Source: Aeromonas veronii
GTDB lineage: Bacteria > Pseudomonadota > Gammaproteobacteria > Enterobacterales > Aeromonadaceae
Assembly (NCBI RefSeq): GCF_040215105.1
Contig: NZ_CP157875.1
Span: 2,719,501-2,783,500 of the forward strand
Reading direction: 5' to 3'
Length of the DNA: 64,000 nucleotides
Shown here: positions 60,006-64,000 of the stretch, piece after piece
How the letters are laid out: every line of letters begins with the position of its first letter
Position numbering within the stretch: the first letter of the stretch is position 1
Translations under genes and position numbers: made by a program
Notes under the pieces: generated by a model
Seen by the model: only the letters and a program-made list of their open reading frames with translations
What the model was told of the DNA's origin: nothing
Database searches by the model: none

Positions 60006-61025
60006 CTAAGGCTTGATCCCCCAGTGCATCAACAGCAGCACCAGGGCGGCGAGAAACACCGTCTCCCCCACCATCAGCAGGATGGGTTTGATGCCCACCG
60101 CCGCCAGCTCCCTGAGCTGGGTCTTCATGCCGATGGCGGCGATGGCGATCACCAGGCACCAGCGCGACAGATCATTGACCCCGCTCTGGACCATGGCGGG
60201 TACCCAGCCCGTGCTGTTGATGCAGGCCAGCACCAGGAAACCCACCGCAAACAGGGGCAACAGGGGTGGCCGCTTGCCGGAGGCGGGATCCGCCCCCTGC
60301 ATCCGGGTGATCATGGCCGCCACCAGGATCACTGGCAGCAGCATGGCGACCCGCATCAGCTTGACCACGGTGGCCACATCTCCGGTCTCGGTGGACATGC
60401 TGTAGCCCGCCCCCACCACCTGGGCCACGTCGTGGATGGTGGCACCGAGGAAGACCCCCGACTCCACCGGGGACAGCTCGAAGAAGCGGGCGATCATGGG
60501 ATAGGTGATCATCGCCAGCGTCGAGAGCACAGAGACCCCGATCACCGTGAACAGGGTGGCCCGCTCTTTTTGCGGGTGATGGGGCAGGGAGGCGGCCAGA
60601 GCCAGGGCAGCGGAGGCGCCGCAGATCGCCGTGGCGCCGCCGGTCAGCATGCCGAACAGGCGCTGGAAGCCCATCAGCCTGGCGGCGACGACGGAGAGAC
60701 TGATGGTGACCACCACTAGCGTCACTACCAGGATCACCGGCATCCAGCCGAGTTCGGCTATCTGTCCCAGGGTGATGCGCATGCCGAGCAGGGCGACGCC
60801 GATGCGCAAGACGCTGCGCGCCGTGAACTCGATGCCTGCCTTGCAGCTCCCCTCGCCGCTGAGGAAGTTCAGCGCCATGCCAAGCAACAGGGCAAACAGC
60901 AGCACGGGGGCACCGTAGTGCTCGGCCAGGAAGGTGGCGGCCGCGGCCACCACCAGGCTGATGGTCATGCCGGGGGCCAGCTCGCGCACCCGGGCGAAGC
61001 GATCCGGCAGGGCTAGGGCGTGCAT
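60006..61025 (-). CDS. YeiH/UPF0324-family membrane protein (339 aa)
   Basis: Nine to ten membrane segments with the family motifs L-L-L-G-M-A-L-N-F-L, T-G-G-A-T-A-I-C-G-A-S-A-A-L-A and L-G-A-T-I-H-D-V-A-Q-V-V-G-A-G-Y. This family has been proposed to export sulfate or sulfite in sulfonate users, but the substrate is not generally known. The start at 61025 overlaps the end of the DsbA-Rieske gene by 13 nt, so the two are coupled. It may export a product of the pathway. Confidence 0.85.
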   Translation of the reverse strand: MHALALPDRFARVRELAPGMTISLVVAAAATFLAEHYGAPVLLFALLLGMALNFLSGEGSCKAGIEFTARSVLRIGVALLGMRITLGQIAELGWMPVILVVTLVVVTISLSVVAARLMGFQRLFGMLTGGATAICGASAALALAASLPHHPQKERATLFTVIGVSVLSTLAMITYPMIARFFELSPVESGVFLGATIHDVAQVVGAGYSMSTETGDVATVVKLMRVAMLLPVILVAAMITRMQGADPASGKRPPLLPLFAVGFLVLACINSTGWVPAMVQSGVNDLSRWCLVIAIAAIGMKTQLRELAAVGIKPILLMVGETVFLAALVLLLMHWGIKP

Positions 61026-62017
61026 GAGAGGCTCTCCTCGGGTGTCAGGACGATGAAGAGGCGATCCCCTTCCCGCTCCACCGGGTAGCGGCCGACCCTG
61101 AGCTGGGTCGAACCCTGCAGGAAACCGGTGCGCAGGTTGAAGCGCAGGCCATGGGCGCGGCACTGTATGGTCTCCCCCTCCAGCTTGCCGCCGCACAGGG
61201 AGGCGCCCTGATGAGGGCAGCTGTCATCGATGGCATGAAACTCGCCGTCGATGTTGAACAGCACCAGGCTCTTGCCCTCCCCTTCGATGAGAACGCGCTG
61301 ACCGGAAGCAGGCACCCGGCCGACCGGCACTTCGAGACGCGCTTTTTCCTGTGCCCGGCACTCCTCGGCCGCCACCGCCAGGCGCAGGCTGGCGAGCAGT
61401 TTCTCCACCGGCTGGGCACCGGAGAGGGTCATTCCCCCTCCCATCACGAAGCTGGGAACCCCTTGGCTGGCGGGCCCCTCGGCTATCCCTGAGAAGGGGC
61501 TGCCATCCCCGTGCAAGCAGCTGACCAGGGCCTCCAGCGCAAATCCGGCCTGCTCGGCCAAATCCAGCAGCAGATTCCCATCCCCCAGGTCCCTTCCTTG
61601 CAGGAAGTGACTGGCGAACAGCGATTCGAGCAGTGTTTCCTGCTGCTGCGGGGTGCCCAACTGGCAGGCCCGTTGCCACAGGCGATGGACATCGGCGGTG
61701 TTTGGCATGCGCGGGATCTTGTCAAAGTCCAGACCCCCCCCCACGGTCGCCGCGGCCTGCTGCACCTGGGCCTGGCGCAGCCGCACCGCGGGCTCGCTAC
61801 CGAGGCGTCGCAGATAAAACCCGTGGAAATCCTCCCCCTGCAGTGGCAGATAGGGCAGCAGTTGCACCCCATGCCAGCGCAGCTCAACCCGCAACTCGGG
61901 TCGCTCGACCCGCAGCCGGGCCAGAGCCTCATCCAGCTGGCGCTTGCCGATCAGGCACCAGGGACAGATGAAATCGAAATAGACATCGACTCTCAGGGTT
62001 TGCAGGGAACGGCTCAT
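61013..62017 (-). CDS. DsbA/FrnE-like protein fused to a Rieske [2Fe-2S] domain (334 aa)
   Basis: Residues about 5-215 form a FrnE-type DsbA domain: V-D-V-Y-F-D-F-I-C-P-W-C-L-I-G-K-R-Q with the active C-P-W-C, R-M-P-N-T-A-D-V-H-R-L and G-V-P-S-F-V-M-G-G. Residues about 235-330 form a Rieske domain: C-P-H-Q-G-A-S-L-C then C-R-A-H, that is C-x-H plus C-x2-H. No export signal is seen, so it should be cytoplasmic. The ATG overlaps the MFS stop (ATGA). The fusion is unusual: it may pass electrons to or from a thiol or a 2-hydroxychromene-like substrate. Function is inferred only from the domains. Confidence 0.85.
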   Translation of the reverse strand: MSRSLQTLRVDVYFDFICPWCLIGKRQLDEALARLRVERPELRVELRWHGVQLLPYLPLQGEDFHGFYLRRLGSEPAVRLRQAQVQQAAATVGGGLDFDKIPRMPNTADVHRLWQRACQLGTPQQQETLLESLFASHFLQGRDLGDGNLLLDLAEQAGFALEALVSCLHGDGSPFSGIAEGPASQGVPSFVMGGGMTLSGAQPVEKLLASLRLAVAAEECRAQEKARLEVPVGRVPASGQRVLIEGEGKSLVLFNIDGEFHAIDDSCPHQGASLCGGKLEGETIQCRAHGLRFNLRTGFLQGSTQLRVGRYPVEREGDRLFIVLTPEESLSCTP

Positions 62018-63348
62018 GCCCTGACCTCCGTGTGGCCTTCGTTGAGGACGGGATCGGGGACGATGGACGGGGAGGACTCCCCTTCCAGCCTTGCCACGTC
62101 CTTGTGGTAGTGGCGCCTGGCGTAGAGAAAGACCATGGCCGCCGCGATGCTGATGATGGGCACCAGCCGGAAGGCGTTGTCCAGACCGATGTGATCGGAC
62201 ACCTTGCCGGTGATGAAGGGGCCAGGCGCCAGGCCGAGCAGGTTGTTGGCGAGCGTCAGGGTGGCAAAGGCGGTACCGTGCACGCTGGCGTGGGTGAGGT
62301 TCGCCACCATGGCGCCGGCGGGGCCCGAAGTGCCGGTGGCGATGAACATGCCAAGGCAGATCAGCACCAGCTGGGGCAGGCCGAACGGCAGGGCGAACGC
62401 CAGGGACAAGAGGGCGCAGCTGCCGATGCAGTAACCGATGGCGAGGCTGATTTTGCGATCCGGCCGGGCCTTGCACAGCCGATCGCTCAGCATGCCGCAC
62501 AGGATCATGCCGGCGCCGCTGCACAGCACTATGATGGCGGCCGCCGCCCCTGCCTTGTCGGTCTCCATGCCGTAATAGCGGTTGAGGTAGCTCGGCATCC
62601 AGACGATGACGGTGCCGCCGACAAACAGCTGCAAGCCGCTGCCCACATAGGCCGAGATCACCGAGCGGCTGGAATAGAGGCTGCGCAAGGGATTGCGTCC
62701 CCCGGCCGCCCCCTTGGCGCCACGGCAAGGAGTCGAGATGCGCGACTCTTTCACCACCAGGGGGTAGAGGGCCGCCAGCAGCAGACCGAACAGGGCCATG
62801 CCGGCGAAGGCCCAGCGCCAGCCGAGCCAGTGGGCCAGCAAGCCTCCGCTGGCCATGCCGAGCACAGAGCCAAACAAGCCGCCGGAGATGAAGGCGCCGG
62901 AGAGGGTGGCGCGCATCTCCCGCGGGAAGACGGAGACCACCACGGCGATGCCGACGCTGCCGTAGGCGGCCTCCCCCACCCCCACCAGGAAGCGGGCGAT
63001 GAACATCTGCTCGTAGTTCTGGGCCAGGGCGCAGCCCAGGGTCGCCAGACTCCAGAGCGCGGCCATCAGGGCCAGGCTCTTCACCCGGCCGAAACGGTCT
63101 GCCAGCAAGGAGAGCGGAAAGGTGAGCAACCCGACCATGAGCGCCACGATGCCGCTCAGCAGGCCGAGCTGGGTGTCCGAGAGCACCCACTCCCCCTTGA
63201 GCATGGGGAAGACGGCGTTGAGCACCTGGCGCGACATGTAGTCGGAAATGAGCAGGCCGAAGGTCAGTGCAAACACTATCCAGGCGTAGCGACGGGGCAC
63301 GGCAACCTCACCGGCCGGAGCGCCCTCATCGATATGATACGTAGCCAT
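62014..63348 (-). CDS. MFS transporter (444 aa)
   Basis: Twelve membrane segments with the first-helix pattern I-S-D-Y-M-S-R-Q-V-L-N-A-V-F-P of the spinster/ACS-like branch and the loop L-L-A-D-R-F-G-R-V-K-S between helices 2 and 3. The start M-A-T-Y-H-I-D-E is chosen at the first Met giving family similarity; the frame is open upstream. It lies between the cleavage enzyme gene and the DsbA-Rieske gene in the same run and is likely the uptake step for the pathway's substrate. Confidence 0.85.
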   Translation of the reverse strand: MATYHIDEGAPAGEVAVPRRYAWIVFALTFGLLISDYMSRQVLNAVFPMLKGEWVLSDTQLGLLSGIVALMVGLLTFPLSLLADRFGRVKSLALMAALWSLATLGCALAQNYEQMFIARFLVGVGEAAYGSVGIAVVVSVFPREMRATLSGAFISGGLFGSVLGMASGGLLAHWLGWRWAFAGMALFGLLLAALYPLVVKESRISTPCRGAKGAAGGRNPLRSLYSSRSVISAYVGSGLQLFVGGTVIVWMPSYLNRYYGMETDKAGAAAAIIVLCSGAGMILCGMLSDRLCKARPDRKISLAIGYCIGSCALLSLAFALPFGLPQLVLICLGMFIATGTSGPAGAMVANLTHASVHGTAFATLTLANNLLGLAPGPFITGKVSDHIGLDNAFRLVPIISIAAAMVFLYARRHYHKDVARLEGESSPSIVPDPVLNEGHTEVRA

Positions 63349-63536
63349 ACAATCCCTCGCGCTACAACAGATTGGGTTGGAACCCGGTCTAGGTACCGAC
63401 GGCCGGAGCCGCTGGAAACCCACTACTGACACATCACTCAAGTTGCCGGGTGCTGCATAGTGCAAGGGCTGCGGCCCTTTGGCAAACAGAGTTGACGGGG
63501 CGCGGCGCTTATTTTTCACACCGCGACCCAACTGGC

Positions 63537-64000
63537 TCAGGAGCGCTGGGGCACCCCTTTCTGGCCCTGGGAGCGGTTCGGCGCCATGCCGTTGGCAAGC
63601 AAGGTTTCCTCGACGCTGTCGTACTGCACCCCGATGCGATAGATGGCGCGCGCCTCCTTGCCGTTGGCCACCTCGCGGCCGAGCTCGTGGGCCACCCGCA
63701 CGCACTGGCGGATCTGCTCCACCGAGCTCATGCGCTGGCCGTGCTGGCCGATGATGGTGTCCTCGATGCCGCAACGTGGGTGCAGCCCCATGGACATGGC
63801 CATCATGTTGAACGGCAGCACGTTTTTGAGCAGGGACTCGGCGGTCAGGGTGCAGCCATCCGGCGCGCGGTGGACGAAGTTGAAGAAGTTGAACGGGTTG
63901 GGGCCATCGAAGCCGCCGCCGATGCCGATCCAGGTCAGGTTCAGCGGCCCCATGTAGACGCCCTTGCGCACCAGCCGCTCCAGGGTCTCCATGGCGTGCA
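63537..64000 (-). CDS. Beta-keto acid cleavage enzyme (BKACE/DUF849), C-terminal part
   Basis: The visible 154 codons contain G-P-L-N-L-T-W-I-G-I-G-G-G-F-D, then M-S-M-G-L-H-P-R-C-G-I-E-D-T-I, the R-x-G-x-E-D motif of BKACE enzymes, and a C-terminal G-V-Q-Y-D-S-V-E-E. The family is about 290-310 aa long, and the frame stays open to the window edge, so about half is missing. BKACEs condense a beta-keto acid with acetyl-CoA and release acetoacetate plus a new CoA ester. The group includes the dehydrocarnitine and 3-keto-5-aminohexanoate enzymes. The downstream CoA-transferase would use the acetoacetate. Confidence 0.85.
   Translation of the reverse strand, partial: HAMETLERLVRKGVYMGPLNLTWIGIGGGFDGPNPFNFFNFVHRAPDGCTLTAESLLKNVLPFNMMAMSMGLHPRCGIEDTIIGQHGQRMSSVEQIRQCVRVAHELGREVANGKEARAIYRIGVQYDSVEETLLANGMAPNRSQGQKGVPQRS

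Noticed and set aside
61013..63190. 725-aa frame that would fuse the DsbA-Rieske protein to upstream sequence in the MFS gene
   Set aside because: The upstream part is an out-of-frame reading of the MFS gene. The real start is the ATG at 62017, overlapping the MFS stop.
1..64000. tRNA, rRNA, CRISPR arrays and insertion sequences
   Set aside because: I looked for them by eye and saw no cloverleaf-like CCA-ended genes, repeat-spacer arrays or transposase genes; a tRNA or covariance scan would be needed to rule them out fully.

Overview
The window looks like a chromosomal segment of an Aeromonas-type gammaproteobacterium carrying the right end of a prophage. Most of it (about 10.6-64 kb) is GC-rich, with strong GC3 bias and long antisense shadow frames. 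It encodes recognisable SuhB, MotY next to RNase T, a DeaD/CsdA helicase, MenI-YdiJ, NagD-AsnB and a complete homogentisate pathway. MotY beside rnt and a polar-flagellum type motor protein fit the Aeromonas/Vibrio group. The genus is inferred from gene content and base composition, not from a search.

1-10.6 kb is AT-rich phage DNA cut by the left edge. A packaging module reads left (HNH endonuclease, a small ORF, small terminase, large terminase). A lysis/tail-fibre module reads right (T4-type lysozyme, two tiny ORFs, an 899-aa tail fibre with a C-terminal S74 chaperone-peptidase, and accessory proteins). Between them sits cargo: a TIR-domain protein and a HEPN-domain protein, convergent and sharing a terminator, plus a GIY-YIG nuclease. 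No integrase is visible; the integration end lies near 10.6 kb, beside the suhB region.

10.6-28.7 kb is ordinary chromosome: suhB, motY/rnt, a Na+/H+ antiporter-family carrier, a LysR/MFS pair, deaD, menI-(GNAT-like)-ydiJ, a CDF cation exporter, a TerC-CBS protein and an Old Yellow Enzyme. 28.9-32.7 kb is a compact six-gene operon. It holds three HMA_2-like domains without CxxC, several small glycine-rich membrane proteins and a P1B-type ATPase with an unusual S-C-A-L-K-L-A-T-P transmembrane motif. It may be a poorly described metal-transport system with helper proteins.

33.1-43.6 kb holds nagD, a cupin gene and asnB, then a small AT-rich island with a translationally coupled phosphoribosyltransferase plus SLOG-like protein (a good candidate for a nucleotide-signalling or defence module). 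After it come the tyrosine/homogentisate genes hppD-hmgA-fahA-maiA, a PgpC-like phosphatase and an RluA-type pseudouridine synthase. 43.7-49.3 kb carries a NMT1-GGDEF protein, an Aer-like chemoreceptor, an acyl-CoA synthetase and a small serine hydrolase.

49.6-64 kb is catabolic and envelope-related. An AraC regulator faces a four-gene set (DUF1302, DUF1329, YCF48-like, RND/MMPL). Beyond it a leftward run encodes a beta-keto acid cleavage enzyme (cut by the right edge), an MFS carrier, a DsbA-Rieske fusion, a YeiH-family membrane protein and the two subunits of a 3-oxoacid CoA-transferase. This looks like a route that releases and activates acetoacetate. No tRNA, rRNA, CRISPR array or insertion sequence was recognised.
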